A DNA stretch of 64,000 nt from an uncultured Spirochaetales bacterium (GTDB lineage: Bacteria > Spirochaetota > Spirochaetia > Sphaerochaetales > Sphaerochaetaceae). Made by a program: the position numbers and the translations under genes. Positions 9,397-18,307 of the stretch are shown piece by piece; within the stretch, counting starts at the first letter, position 1; each line of letters begins with the position of its first letter. The notes beneath the pieces were generated by a model that was given only the letters and a program-made list of their open reading frames with translations, searched no databases and was not told the DNA's origin. The DNA lies in NCBI GenBank assembly GCA_944393005.1, contig CALXYO010000010.1:46652-110651 (forward strand). The letters run 5' to 3'.

Positions 9397-10179
9397 GTGA
9401 AAGAGAGCAGTGAAGAAAAGAACAGGATGAGCGGAGTCGTCCGCACAATCAACATACTTGAGGTGATTGCCAAGAAAGGCAGCATAAACCTTGAGAACCT
9501 TTCGAAGGAAACCGATCTGCCGAAGGCCACCCTTCTCCGGTTCCTCTCCACGCTCTCCAGCCTCGGCTATGTCTGCCGTGACGATGCAGACCATTATTCA
9601 CTGACGCTGAAGCTCTTCTCCATGGGATCAAGGGCTTTGGCACACAATGACCTTATCTCCAAGGCACGGCCGTTTGCCAAGGCATTGTGCCAGAGCCTTG
9701 GAGAGACGGTTCACATGGGAATCCTTGAAGGCTGGCAGGCCGTCTATGTGCTTAAGGAAGAATCAAGCTACACGCTGAGGATGTATTCCCGCATCGGTAA
9801 GGTCATACCGCTTTACTGTACGGCAATAGGCAAGATATTCCTCTCACAGATGAGTGAGGATGAGCTGGATAAATACCTCAAGGCAACAAGCCTCAAACCG
9901 TACACAAGCAGAACAATAAAAACACCGGAGGCGCTTAAGGAACAGCTTGAGCTAATCCGCCGCCGCGGCTGGTCAATTGACGATCAGGAACACGAGGACA
10001 ATATCATGTGCATTGCTGCTCCAGTCTATGATTACACGGGACATGTCGTTGCCGCAATGTCGGTCTCATGGCCTCTCTTCCGCTTCAATCAGGCTGAATT
10101 CGAGAAAATCGTAAGTGAAATAAAGAGTGCAACTGATCAGCTTTCTGCAATAATGGGCTACGAGAAAGACAACTCATGA
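9397..10179 (+). CDS. IclR-family transcriptional regulator, probable KdgR
   Basis: A 260-residue repressor-type protein. Residues about 10-75 are the winged helix (VVRTINILEVIAKKGSINLENLS, LPKATLLRFLSTLSSLGYV). The effector domain follows, with VIPLYCTAIGKIFLS and the C-terminal signature IMCIAAPVYDYTGHVVAAMSVS. KdgR of Dickeya and E. coli belongs to this family and binds 2-keto-3-deoxygluconate. Its position 7 bases after uxaC, as last gene of the operon, implies autoregulation. The GTG at 9397 is used here; the ATG at 9427 is an alternative. The KdgR-like boxes at 4908 and 20111 are its likely targets (inference). Confidence 0.85.
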   Translation: MKESSEEKNRMSGVVRTINILEVIAKKGSINLENLSKETDLPKATLLRFLSTLSSLGYVCRDDADHYSLTLKLFSMGSRALAHNDLISKARPFAKALCQSLGETVHMGILEGWQAVYVLKEESSYTLRMYSRIGKVIPLYCTAIGKIFLSQMSEDELDKYLKATSLKPYTSRTIKTPEALKEQLELIRRRGWSIDDQEHEDNIMCIAAPVYDYTGHVVAAMSVSWPLFRFNQAEFEKIVSEIKSATDQLSAIMGYEKDNS

Positions 10180-10183
10180 ACAT

Positions 10184-10846
10184 TTAATATTTAATAAATG
10201 GAAGATCATACTTCTTAAGACCATCTGCAATGAGAGATGCAACCCACGCCGCACCTTCAGGCCGCAGATGGGTATTGTCCTGTTTTCCCTCAGGATAATT
10301 CTCATACATGCCTGCAGGAAAATTCATGAACATCTTCTTACTCTCTTCTTCCCCCATCTCATCAAGAGCCCTGAGTGTTCTCTGAGTCATCTCAATGAAG
10401 ATAAGGCCTTCTTCCTCTGCGACTCTCTTCATCGCCGCAGGATAGCCGAAATGGGTGTTCTGAGGCTTCCCGTTGACAAAATAACGGCGGCTGATCGGAC
10501 TTATGAGAATCACAGTAACACCGCGTGAGCGGAAGTTTTTTATCATATAGCGGAGATTGAAAACAAACTTGCCATCAGGATCTGTCCTTCTGTATTCCTC
10601 CGGTTTATTCTCATTATGACCAAACTGAATGATGACATAGTCCCCTTCGCTGCTTTCCCAGAAACAGTCATAGAATATTCCTTCAAGAAGGATCATCTCT
10701 GTCGAGCGTCCGTTCTGAGCGTGATTCACAAGCGTCCATCCATCTTTGAGATACGGATAGAACATCTCACCCCACCCTGTCTCAGGCCGGGCTGAATCTT
10801 CTTTGACAGCACAGGTTGAATCACCAAGAAGGAACAGCTTGTTCAT
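10184..10846 (-). CDS. SGNH-hydrolase, rhamnogalacturonan acetylesterase-like
   Basis: A 220-residue hydrolase. The block I serine motif is FLLGDSTC at the very N-terminus, block II glycine is in NHAQNGRST, block III is QFGHNENKP, and block V Asp/His is DNTHLRPEGA near the C-terminus. This is the rhamnogalacturonan acetylesterase pattern, which removes acetyl groups from pectin. The ATG at 10846 is preceded by GATGGTGATG; the frame stays open upstream. There is no signal peptide, so it should act in the cytoplasm on imported fragments. It converges on the IclR gene with only 4 bases between the stops. This fits the pectin theme of the region. Confidence 0.8.
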   Translation of the reverse strand: MNKLFLLGDSTCAVKEDSARPETGWGEMFYPYLKDGWTLVNHAQNGRSTEMILLEGIFYDCFWESSEGDYVIIQFGHNENKPEEYRRTDPDGKFVFNLRYMIKNFRSRGVTVILISPISRRYFVNGKPQNTHFGYPAAMKRVAEEEGLIFIEMTQRTLRALDEMGEEESKKMFMNFPAGMYENYPEGKQDNTHLRPEGAAWVASLIADGLKKYDLPFIKY

Positions 10847-10956
10847 TACATCACCATCATTATGCAAAAGATGATTATATTCTCTTAAAAACATGGATGA
10901 GTTTCAATCATAAAAACAAAAAAGCGAACCCCCATGTTGGTGATACCCTTATGACC

Positions 10957-10995
10957 AAAAAGCCTCCATGCTTCACTTTGCACAGAGGCTTTAAA
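10957..10995 (-). terminator. Rho-independent terminator of the large lipoprotein gene
   Basis: On the minus strand AAAGCCTC pairs with GAGGCTTT across an 18-base loop and is followed by a short T run. It lies 21 bases beyond the lipoprotein stop. Confidence 0.6.
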
Positions 10996-11015
10996 TTAGT
11001 CTGTAAAGATCAGGC

Positions 11016-12965
11016 TTATACAGCCGGAACTGTCACTTCACCACCAGTAGAAGGTATATCATATGATGGAATAAGAGCCGAAATATCATCAAAAGAAACA
11101 GAATATTCGCCAGCAAAACTACCTCCGACACAAACAATATTGATTGCAAATGAAGGAATTCTGACTGAATACGAAACCTTATCTGCACCGAAATTGTTCT
11201 CCTTGGCACCTGTGAAATCCATTGAGATAACGGCTTCTCCTCTCATACCGGCTTTTTCAATTATTTGAAAAATAACAGTAATCGGATTAACAGACTCTTC
11301 TGTTCCATCCCCTTGTGCAAAACTCTCCGGCATGTCTGGATTAGGACTCGGCTCAGGGTTAGCGTCAGATGTAATCTGATCAATAAGCTCCATAATGTCA
11401 TTAATGATATCCATTGAGAAGTTAAATGAAACATCAATTCCAATGTCAAAAGAAGCTTTGTCTATGAACGGAGTGTAAATAGGTCCATGTGAATCTTCTG
11501 TCGTTGAATCAGGATATTTTACAAGATCAAAATGTCCACCGGAAACTCCAAGATCAACACCAAGAGAGATCTGCAGCGGATCTGCCGGAATGAACTGTCC
11601 GTTATCGTCAACTCCGCCACTGATAAGGCTGAAAAGGCTCTGGACAACATCTAATGTAATCAGCGAGGACGGATCAAATGGAGTTACCTCTTTTTCTCTT
11701 GTTAAAGTAACATCAGATTTCAACACACCTTCAACATACTCATATGAAACTGAGAAGACATCACCTTCTTTAATGACATTCTCAACAGTTGGTTCCCCTT
11801 CACCTGGCACAGTTGATGTCAATGGAGCAGGTAGTTTTTCAATAGTGATTACTTCTTTATCGTTGCTGTCATCATTCCAGTCATCATATGAATAAATATT
11901 GATAACGATATAATCCCCTCTGCGATCCTTTATATTGATTTTACCATTGGATTCGGAATCGCTATTACCTTCATCTTCAGTATAGTCGGAGACGTAAAGA
12001 GTACTTCCAGAGGTTATCGGCAAGCCAAGACTTTCATCCACAGTCTTGATAGCTACTTCAAGCGTGTAACTCTCAGGATTGAATTTGACAATAGCAGCAT
12101 CAAGCAGAGTATTCCCCTTCTGCCCGATAGTAATTGATGCACCGATTTCAGGAACAAATCCTACACCGTCAATATTGTACTCTGCTCCGAAAAGAGTGGC
12201 TGTAGCCATGAAGAGCTGCATCTTCTTATCACCATTCTGAATACTGTCAAAACTGAATTCATTTTTGAGATCTTCACTTACATCAATAAGATTACCGTCC
12301 TGATAAATTGTTGTTGTCTTAGTCACGGTTTGGGTAACAGTTTTCTCAACTTCATCGACTTTATAGGTTACTTTGTAAGTATAAGATACTTCGTCTTTAC
12401 CATAACAGAATGTAATAACAACTTTTTCGATAGCTTCGTCTAAAGGTAAGTTGTCACCGGCAGCTCTTGCCACTCTTCCTAAGAGTTCAGATTTTGTGTA
12501 AACATATTTAATGCCATCTTCTGTCTCTGTAGCTTCAAAGGCATTAGACGGAATCATTTTGGCAGAATCAAGTTTGGCATCAGCTTCTGCCTTTTCTTGT
12601 TCAGCAACACCTTCATAAGAAACTTCATCTGTCTCCTTATTTATAACTTTATACATTACACCGTTCTCTGTGTATTTAGCTGTTGTTGTCACCGCAGTAC
12701 CATTTGCAGAAACTGTTTTAGTGGCTAACTCGATTTTCTTTCCATCGATAACTGTATTTTCTACAGTTGAAACAAGAGAACCATCATCCTGTTTTTCAAA
12801 ACTGGCTGCAAACAGATCATCAAGAGATGTCAAGGTCTCATCTGCTTTATCAAACTCAGTCGCTGGCGGCTCCTCAACTGCAGGCGGTTCAGGAGTTTCA
12901 CTGCTACATGCAATGAACGAAAACAGTAAGAAAATTGAGATTAAAATTGCCAATGCTTTTTTCAT
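11016..12965 (-). CDS. Large lipoprotein of unknown function
   Basis: A 649-residue predicted lipoprotein. The signal peptide MKKALAILISIFLLFSFIAC ends in a lipobox with the cysteine at residue 20, followed by a Pro/Glu-rich linker (SSETPEPPAVEEPPA). The rest is rich in Asp, Glu, Thr, Ser and Val with alternating beta-like stretches (KVVITFCYGKDEVSYTYKVTYKV), and no catalytic motif is recognised. A ribosome site AAGGAGGGG precedes the ATG. It stands alone with its own terminator. It is probably attached to the inner or outer membrane facing the periplasm or exterior. I do not recognise a family. Confidence 0.75.
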   Translation of the reverse strand: MKKALAILISIFLLFSFIACSSETPEPPAVEEPPATEFDKADETLTSLDDLFAASFEKQDDGSLVSTVENTVIDGKKIELATKTVSANGTAVTTTAKYTENGVMYKVINKETDEVSYEGVAEQEKAEADAKLDSAKMIPSNAFEATETEDGIKYVYTKSELLGRVARAAGDNLPLDEAIEKVVITFCYGKDEVSYTYKVTYKVDEVEKTVTQTVTKTTTIYQDGNLIDVSEDLKNEFSFDSIQNGDKKMQLFMATATLFGAEYNIDGVGFVPEIGASITIGQKGNTLLDAAIVKFNPESYTLEVAIKTVDESLGLPITSGSTLYVSDYTEDEGNSDSESNGKINIKDRRGDYIVINIYSYDDWNDDSNDKEVITIEKLPAPLTSTVPGEGEPTVENVIKEGDVFSVSYEYVEGVLKSDVTLTREKEVTPFDPSSLITLDVVQSLFSLISGGVDDNGQFIPADPLQISLGVDLGVSGGHFDLVKYPDSTTEDSHGPIYTPFIDKASFDIGIDVSFNFSMDIINDIMELIDQITSDANPEPSPNPDMPESFAQGDGTEESVNPITVIFQIIEKAGMRGEAVISMDFTGAKENNFGADKVSYSVRIPSFAINIVCVGGSFAGEYSVSFDDISALIPSYDIPSTGGEVTVPAV

Positions 12966-13122
12966 AGCTTAATCCCCTCCTTTTTTGATTTTACACTGTC
13001 ATAATAGGCTATTTTTTTTCCCTGCATAGATTTATGTGATTTATTATGTAAATTTTCCGTCAGATTATCTAAAAACGAGTTTTAACGGATAATTTGTTAA
13101 AGAAAGTAATTCAAGTTCAGAA

Positions 13123-13158
13123 GGGAAAAGAAGGACAGCACACAATCTGCATGCTGCC
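13123..13158 (-). terminator. Possible terminator after tRNA-Val
   Basis: On the minus strand GGCAGCA pairs with TGCTGTCC and is followed by TTCTTTTCCC, about 28 bases beyond the tRNA end. The stem has one bulge. The opposite strand also offers a short T run. Confidence 0.4.
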
Positions 13159-13185
13159 TTTTAATCTTTATACATCTATTTGTGT

Positions 13186-13257
13186 TGAGCACGATTGGGA
13201 TTGAACCAACGACATCTACCGTGTGAAGGTAGCGCTCTTCCGCTGAGCTACGTGCTC
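13186..13257 (-). tRNA. tRNA-Val (anticodon CAC)
   Basis: The reverse strand folds as a cloverleaf: acceptor GAGCACG / CGTGCTC, D arm GCTC-AGCGGAAG-AGC, anticodon stem CTACC / GGTAG around the loop TTCACAC, and T arm with GTTCAATC. The anticodon CAC reads GUG valine codons. The CCA end is not encoded. Confidence 0.93.
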
Positions 13258-13432
13258 GTCAGAAAGAAAAGTAACACAAACAGTTATGAAATTCAATAGC
13301 GTGGAAAAATGTTAGTTTGTGCTGGCGAATAAGGAACAAGAACTCTTTTCAAGTCATATTTTGAATAGAATTTGGCTTTTCTAATCAATATATGATTTGA
13401 ATAGCATTCTAATCTCATCATACACTTCTCAT

Positions 13433-13905
13433 ATGGCAAATGGAATATACATCTGGACTCGTGATGACTGGCCCCTCTCCACCGGGACACGCAAGAACGC
13501 ACTTCCCTGCTTCTGAATGCCACAAAACAAGAGGCGCCATTGCTGGAAAGCTGTGAGAAAGGTACAGGTGACATCACAAGTTTTGTCGAATACATTCTCA
13601 AATGCCAGGCATCCGCAGTTGACAAGGCAGAAGAACATCTTTCCTCCACTCTTGCAAAGACAAGATTCTGGGACTCCATCCACCAGCTTGCCTTCAACGA
13701 GAGACAGATCAAAATCATCAACCGTATTCTGGATGGATTTGAAGGTAAGCTGACTGCAGATAAAAGGGCAAAAATCACAAAGTGCTCACATGCCACTGCA
13801 CTGAGAGATATCACGGATCTGATTGCAAAAGGAGTGCTTGAGAAAGATGGCAGCGGAGGACGCTCTGCAGGTTATCAGCTCAGGAGTCGAAATATGACAA
13901 TGTGA
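13433..13905 (+). pseudogene. Fic-family protein remnant (N- and C-terminal pieces, Fic core deleted)
   Basis: The ATG at 13433 opens a frame reading GIYIWTRDDWPLSTGT, the usual beginning of DUF4172-type Fic proteins, but it stops at 13516. A second frame then gives a typical C-terminus of the same family: HRDTQERTSLLLNAT, DITSFVEYILKCQ, LNERQ-like FNERQIKIINRILDGFEGKL, and a winged-helix ending KGVLEKDGSGGRSAGYQL. The central HPFxxGNGR catalytic motif and about 180 residues are absent. The pattern is an internal deletion with a frameshift. It lies 175 bases from tRNA-Val. Any protein made would lack AMP-transferase activity. Confidence 0.75.
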
Positions 13906-14021
13906 GTGCAGAGGATGACGTTTTCACTGTAAGACAAGATTTTCTTCCCTGCCTTCAAAAGCCGTGCTAGACTTAAAATGACGAAAAAGGTTCGGATGCG
14001 GGCAGCATCAAGCCTTGCTGT

Positions 14022-14041
14022 CCTCCTCTGAACAAAGGAGG
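14022..14041 (+). promoter_or_regulatory. Hairpin covering the hppA ribosome binding site
   Basis: CCTCCT (14022-14027) can pair perfectly with AGGAGG (14036-14041) around an 8-base loop. The second arm is the Shine-Dalgarno of hppA, five bases before its ATG. Pairing would hide the ribosome site. Confidence 0.5.
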
Positions 14042-14046
14042 CAGGC

Positions 14047-16116
14047 ATGCTCAATATTTTTCTAACTCTATCATTTCTTGTTTCCGTGATTGCGTTTCTA
14101 TTCGCACTGTACCTGTATCTGTGGGTCAGAAAGCACAAGGTGGAAAACAGGGAAATAGAGCGTATCTCCCTCCTTATAAAAGAGGGAGCCAACACATTCA
14201 TAAAAAGAGAATACAAACTGCTTGCAGCATTTGAGCTTGTAGTCTTCATCCTCATACTCCTCTTCTTTCCCCAGCCTGCATGGAAAGGCAGCATTTCAGG
14301 AAATGTTCTCACAGCTTTCGCATACATACTCGGTTCAATATTCTCGGCACTTGCCGGCAAGATAGGCATTCTGGTTGCAACGCTTTCAAACGGCCGCTGT
14401 GCCGAGGGTGCGAAAAAGGGACTTAAGGATGCATTCCTCATCGGCTTCCGCGGCGGTGCGGTAATGGGGCTTCTGGTGGTAGGCTGCTGTCTCTTCGGTG
14501 TGGCGCTTGTCCTTCTCCTCACAAATGACACCGGAGTGCTTCTGGGCTTCTCGTTCGGCGCAAGCTCACTTGCCCTATTCGCAAAAGCCGGCGGAGGAAT
14601 ATTCACAAAGAGCGCTGATGTCGCCGCAGACCTTACAGGCAAGGTCGAGCTCGGCATTGCGGAAGATGATCCGAGGAACCCCGCAGTCATCGCGGACAAT
14701 GTCGGTGACAATGTAGGAGATGTTGCCGGAATGGGAGCGGATCTTTTTGATTCAAATGTGGCGGCAATGACATCGGCACTTGTAATTGCATCCAGTCTTT
14801 CAGGATCTGTCGCAGCAATGGAGATGGTGTTCTGCTATGCACTCCTTGGCCTTCTTGCATCCATACTCGGCATTGCAGCAGCAAGAGTCGGGAAAGACGG
14901 CAATCCCACACGGGCACTCAACAGTTCGACATACGTCACAACTGCTATATTCCTCATACTCACGGCAGCGGCCACCTATTTTGTGGAAGGTTTCTCATGG
15001 AATATATGGCTGTCATCGGCTACCGGATTGATAGTGGGACTTATCATAGGACTTACGACAGACTACTTCACAGATGACACAAAGCCTGTTGTAAAGAAAG
15101 TCGCGCACGCTTCCGCATCAGGTGCGGCATTCACAATCCTGTCAGGAACCTCATACGGTTTTGTCTCCTGTCTTCCGGCCATGGCAGGCATCGCTGTATC
15201 ATCACTCATTTCCTACCAGCTGTGCGCACCGCTTGGTGAGGGCTATGCAATCTTCGGCATTGCGATGGCGGCTGTCGGCATGCTTTCAATTGTCGGCATG
15301 ATAATCTCAAACGATGCATACGGCCCTATCGTCGACAACGCAAGGGGACTTGCCGAAATGGGAGGACTCGGAGAAGAGACCATAAGAATCGCCGATGAGC
15401 TTGACAGTGCGGGCAACACAGTCAAGGCAGTGACAAAAGGCTTCTCGATAGGAGCTGCCGGACTTACCGTCATTTCACTGTTAGGTGCATTCATGAGTGA
15501 GACGAACGCCGCACTCGCTGAGGCGGGAAAACCCCTCATAACAGGTTTTGATATCATGAATCCAACCGTTTTCTTCGGCCTTCTCGTGGGTGCAGCCATA
15601 CCCGCCCTGTTCTCCGCGATGCTGATCCTCGGTGTGGACAAGAACGCACAGAGAATGGTTGAAGAAATACACAGGCAGTTCTCCACCATACCGGGGCTCA
15701 AGGAAGGCAACGCACAGCCTGAATATTCACTGTGTATCGACATAGCGGCAAAGGGTGCATTGAAAGAACTCATTCCTGCCGGACTGATGACTATCATAAC
15801 AACACTGCTGGTGGGTTTCATAGCAGGACCGCTTGCCATAGGAGGTTTCCTGGTGGGAAATATAGTGAGCGGACTTCTTCTTGCGCTCTTCATGTCAAAT
15901 GCAGGTGGTCTGTGGGACAACTCGAAGAAGTATATCGAATCGGGCAATGAAGGTGGAAAAGGAAGTGATGCCCATAAAGCAGCTGTTATCGGCGATACGG
16001 TCGGAGATCCATATAAAGACACTGCAGGACCTTCCATCAACACACAGATAACCGTTGTATCCCTTGTGGCATCCCTCGCCTCAGCGCTTTTCGCATCATT
16101 CTCGCTCTTCGGATGA
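14047..16116 (+). CDS. hppA: Membrane pyrophosphatase (proton-pumping, potassium-independent type suggested)
   Basis: A 689-residue integral membrane pump with about 16 spans that hydrolyses pyrophosphate and exports cations across the inner membrane. The substrate-binding motif DVAADLTGKVE and the Asp-rich DNVGDNVGDVAGMGADLFDS lie near residues 195-240. A second acidic set, GDTVGDPYKDTAGPS, is near the C-terminus. In the diagnostic segment it reads GNTVKAVTKGFSIG, with Lys and Thr at the positions that mark potassium-independent enzymes; potassium-dependent ones have Ala there. This points to a proton rather than a sodium pump, by family rule. The gene is monocistronic with its own terminator, and its ribosome site can be masked by a hairpin. 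Confidence 0.93.
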   Translation: MLNIFLTLSFLVSVIAFLFALYLYLWVRKHKVENREIERISLLIKEGANTFIKREYKLLAAFELVVFILILLFFPQPAWKGSISGNVLTAFAYILGSIFSALAGKIGILVATLSNGRCAEGAKKGLKDAFLIGFRGGAVMGLLVVGCCLFGVALVLLLTNDTGVLLGFSFGASSLALFAKAGGGIFTKSADVAADLTGKVELGIAEDDPRNPAVIADNVGDNVGDVAGMGADLFDSNVAAMTSALVIASSLSGSVAAMEMVFCYALLGLLASILGIAAARVGKDGNPTRALNSSTYVTTAIFLILTAAATYFVEGFSWNIWLSSATGLIVGLIIGLTTDYFTDDTKPVVKKVAHASASGAAFTILSGTSYGFVSCLPAMAGIAVSSLISYQLCAPLGEGYAIFGIAMAAVGMLSIVGMIISNDAYGPIVDNARGLAEMGGLGEETIRIADELDSAGNTVKAVTKGFSIGAAGLTVISLLGAFMSETNAALAEAGKPLITGFDIMNPTVFFGLLVGAAIPALFSAMLILGVDKNAQRMVEEIHRQFSTIPGLKEGNAQPEYSLCIDIAAKGALKELIPAGLMTIITTLLVGFIAGPLAIGGFLVGNIVSGLLLALFMSNAGGLWDNSKKYIESGNEGGKGSDAHKAAVIGDTVGDPYKDTAGPSINTQITVVSLVASLASALFASFSLFG

Positions 16117-16135
16117 GATTATAAGAAAAACAGGA

Positions 16136-16163
16136 AAAGGACAGGACTCAGATTCTGTCCTTT
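16136..16163 (+). terminator. Terminator of hppA
   Basis: AAAGGACAG and CTGTCCTTT form a perfect 9-bp stem with a 10-base loop, 20 bases after the hppA stop. The T run is only three long. Confidence 0.65.
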
Positions 16164-16204
16164 GTCACATCCGGCACACTCCGGATTATGTGAATTAAAG
16201 CCAG

Positions 16205-16227
16205 TTTGTAACGAAAAGCGTTACAAA
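16205..16227. repeat. Perfect hairpin, possible subterminal palindrome of the TnpB element
   Basis: TTTGTAACG and CGTTACAAA form a 9-bp perfect stem with the loop AAAAG. Another small palindrome, ATCCGG-N6-CCGGAT, lies at 16169-16186. IS200/IS605-family ends carry such subterminal hairpins, and these are on the downstream (right-end) side of the TnpB gene. The exact element boundary cannot be set from one copy. Confidence 0.4.
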
Positions 16228-16583
16228 TCTTGGAAAAACAAGGCATACGTCCTGTCAGGCGGAAATATGGAAAAGGATGGGAATATCATCAATCTTCCCT
16301 GGTACATGACAATGTTCATAGACGGTAAAAAGCCATCAGGACATGTCGACATGTCATATCTGGCTGACTGCTCCCACAAGCCTGTGGGGTTCCGGTGAAT
16401 AGGCTTACACCATATCCGTACACCATTTTCAGGCTTTGGGACTAAGGCTGCCACCCAGAGCACCGGAACTGCCGGCCAGGCATCCCGATGGACACATTAG
16501 CGACCGGCTTCTGCCTTCTCTGACAGGGAGAGACAGTCAGCTCCCCCATATTGTTTTTTCTTTGTGTTCTATCTTTCTCCTTA
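16228..16583 (-). ncRNA. Structured non-coding segment behind tnpB, candidate omega RNA
   Basis: These 356 bases follow the TnpB stop codon directly and show no convincing gene. On the minus strand they hold CTGAC/GTCAG, the tight hairpin CCCACA-GGCT-TGTGGG (16373-16388) and a long imperfect hairpin with the 16-base palindrome GACATGTCGACATGTC (16340-16355) between AGCCA and TGGCT. In IS200/IS605 elements the guide (omega) RNA comes from this position, running from the tnpB 3' end to the right end. The assignment is inference from position and structure. Confidence 0.45.
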
Positions 16584-18212
16584 TCAAATCCTTATTCCGC
16601 TGTTAAGCACTTTCTTTTCTGAAAGTCTTATCCTCTCAATTTCAGCATCATGAAGCTTTATGATTTCATCAAAAGTATTGATGCATCTCATTCCATCTAT
16701 CTTCAACTGTCCTGTGTTATTGTCTGAAGTGGCATTGTAGAGAAGAAATGAGGAATACAGATCCCTCTGCACAATTGTTCCATCTGAAAGAGAAAACATC
16801 CTGTCTGAAAGTTTCTTCTGTACATACTCTCCATTCGTGTGATCATACTGCGAAGCTCTGTAGTCGTAAGGAACTTCAAAGTACTTTCCTCCGGTTAAAA
16901 GGAAGACATTTTCCACATAACTCTGGAAATAGCCTGGGCAACGATTCTTTATCGACTTGCCGAATCTCTTCTTCCTGTTTATCTTGCCTGTCTTTTCATT
17001 GACTGTTGTCTCTTTTGCTTTTGCCATTAACTTCTTTGCATTCTTTGACTCTGTGATGAAAATGTCACCAAGACTCCTTATATGGTTCACATCCTCCCTT
17101 ATTGCAAGATGACGATTTATTGAGTTCTTTCTCTGGAGTTCAGAAAGCAATCTTCTGTTTGTTATGTAATTCTTTGAGAAAGTCCACTTTTTGAAACCTT
17201 TTCTTATTGTGCCATCCTCATTGAAATTCTGAGGATTCATCTCTCTTCTTGAGCGGTCTATCTTTCTTAACAGGATTCTTTCCTTTCTTTCACTCTTTGA
17301 GATTGCATTACCTCTTTCAGCAAGATTCTTGAGACCGCATTCTGTATCAGAAGTATATGCAATTGTCTGGGTTCCGATGTCACACCCGACAACACCAGTG
17401 CCATATTTATGCCGAGGAGAACCATCCTTATTGAATTTAGGCTTTGCCTTTCCCTCAATCGTGAGATGGATAAACACTCTGAGCTTTCCTCTTACCTCCT
17501 CACACTTCAATGCGGCATAGCATGGACGATATGTATCTGTGACATACCCTGTGTCACAGAACATCTGGACGGCTTCTTCATCAACAACTGAAGGATTCTC
17601 AAGATAATGAAGCACAGCATCAACTTCATCCCTCTCGAACCTGTCCTTTATGATTGGAGAGAAGGTGATGCCATCGCATGAGAGGACAAGCTGGTCGTCA
17701 ATGTTTTTGACAATGATGCTCTTCTCAATCTGCTTGGCTCTGAGTATAGGAAACTCTCCTCTCTTCTGAAAATGAATCATCTTACCATCTTCATAGAGAA
17801 CTTTCTCAACCCCCTTCCATATGTCCTCAGCACGGGTAAGCGCGAATACGCTGGAGAGATCGTATTTCTTTCCAATCGGAATCATGGCCTTACGGCAGAA
17901 ATCCCAGCTGACATTATACTCTTCCTGCATAGTCTTCATCTGTGAGGAAAGCTTTGACTTCCGGTCTTTATTGTTATTCTCAACAGCTTTGCCATAAAGC
18001 TTTCTCAGTTTCCCGTATTTCTTGGTTCTCAAAAGCTGAATGAGATTATTTCTCATCAATGCAGTAAGCTCATTGCCTGCAAGGCGGAGACGATTGGAGA
18101 TATTGAATATTCTTCTCTTATTGTTTTCAGACATGTCAGCTTCAATGACAAGCACATGTCTTCCACTTGCCTTATGGAAGGCTCCTTTTTCTTTATTCTT
18201 TGCTGATGGCAT
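16584..18212 (-). CDS. TnpB-family RNA-guided nuclease-like protein lacking the zinc finger
   Basis: A 542-residue protein of the OrfB/TnpB superfamily. The three RuvC acidic residues are readable: Asp278 in VVGCDIGTQTIAYTS, Glu388 in IFITESKNAKKL and Asp484 in GTIVQRDLYSSFLLYN. Between RuvC-II and RuvC-III ordinary TnpB has two CxxC pairs. Here the matching stretch reads SQYDHTNGEYVQKKLSDRMF and has no cysteines. The N-terminus is longer than usual (TnpB is about 400 residues). The start follows AGAAGGA. No TnpA recombinase is nearby, so mobility would need help in trans. It may be a degenerate or domesticated element. The catalytic triad argues against a dead, repressor-like derivative. Confidence 0.8.
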   Translation of the reverse strand: MPSAKNKEKGAFHKASGRHVLVIEADMSENNKRRIFNISNRLRLAGNELTALMRNNLIQLLRTKKYGKLRKLYGKAVENNNKDRKSKLSSQMKTMQEEYNVSWDFCRKAMIPIGKKYDLSSVFALTRAEDIWKGVEKVLYEDGKMIHFQKRGEFPILRAKQIEKSIIVKNIDDQLVLSCDGITFSPIIKDRFERDEVDAVLHYLENPSVVDEEAVQMFCDTGYVTDTYRPCYAALKCEEVRGKLRVFIHLTIEGKAKPKFNKDGSPRHKYGTGVVGCDIGTQTIAYTSDTECGLKNLAERGNAISKSERKERILLRKIDRSRREMNPQNFNEDGTIRKGFKKWTFSKNYITNRRLLSELQRKNSINRHLAIREDVNHIRSLGDIFITESKNAKKLMAKAKETTVNEKTGKINRKKRFGKSIKNRCPGYFQSYVENVFLLTGGKYFEVPYDYRASQYDHTNGEYVQKKLSDRMFSLSDGTIVQRDLYSSFLLYNATSDNNTGQLKIDGMRCINTFDEIIKLHDAEIERIRLSEKKVLNSGIRI

Positions 18213-18307
18213 TCCTTCTGTTCCTTTATATAGCTTCTCTTTATCTCACTTTTCACACATGTCCGACCAGAAAGAGAAAAGAACTATTCCGGACTGAATT
18301 TGACTTT

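Noticed and set aside
13293..13814. A 173-codon minus-strand frame opposite the Fic remnant
   Set aside because: The plus strand in the same region spells the Fic family C-terminus clearly, and the minus frame gives no known motif.
16162..16398. A 78-codon plus-strand frame between hppA and the TnpB gene
   Set aside because: No ribosome site, no recognisable protein, and it lies in the strongly structured segment that better fits a non-coding RNA of the TnpB element.
18056..18256. A short minus-strand frame between relB and TnpB that might be the missing toxin
   Set aside because: It overlaps the start of the TnpB gene in another frame and shows no RelE/YafQ motif; it is low-complexity Lys/Glu-rich.
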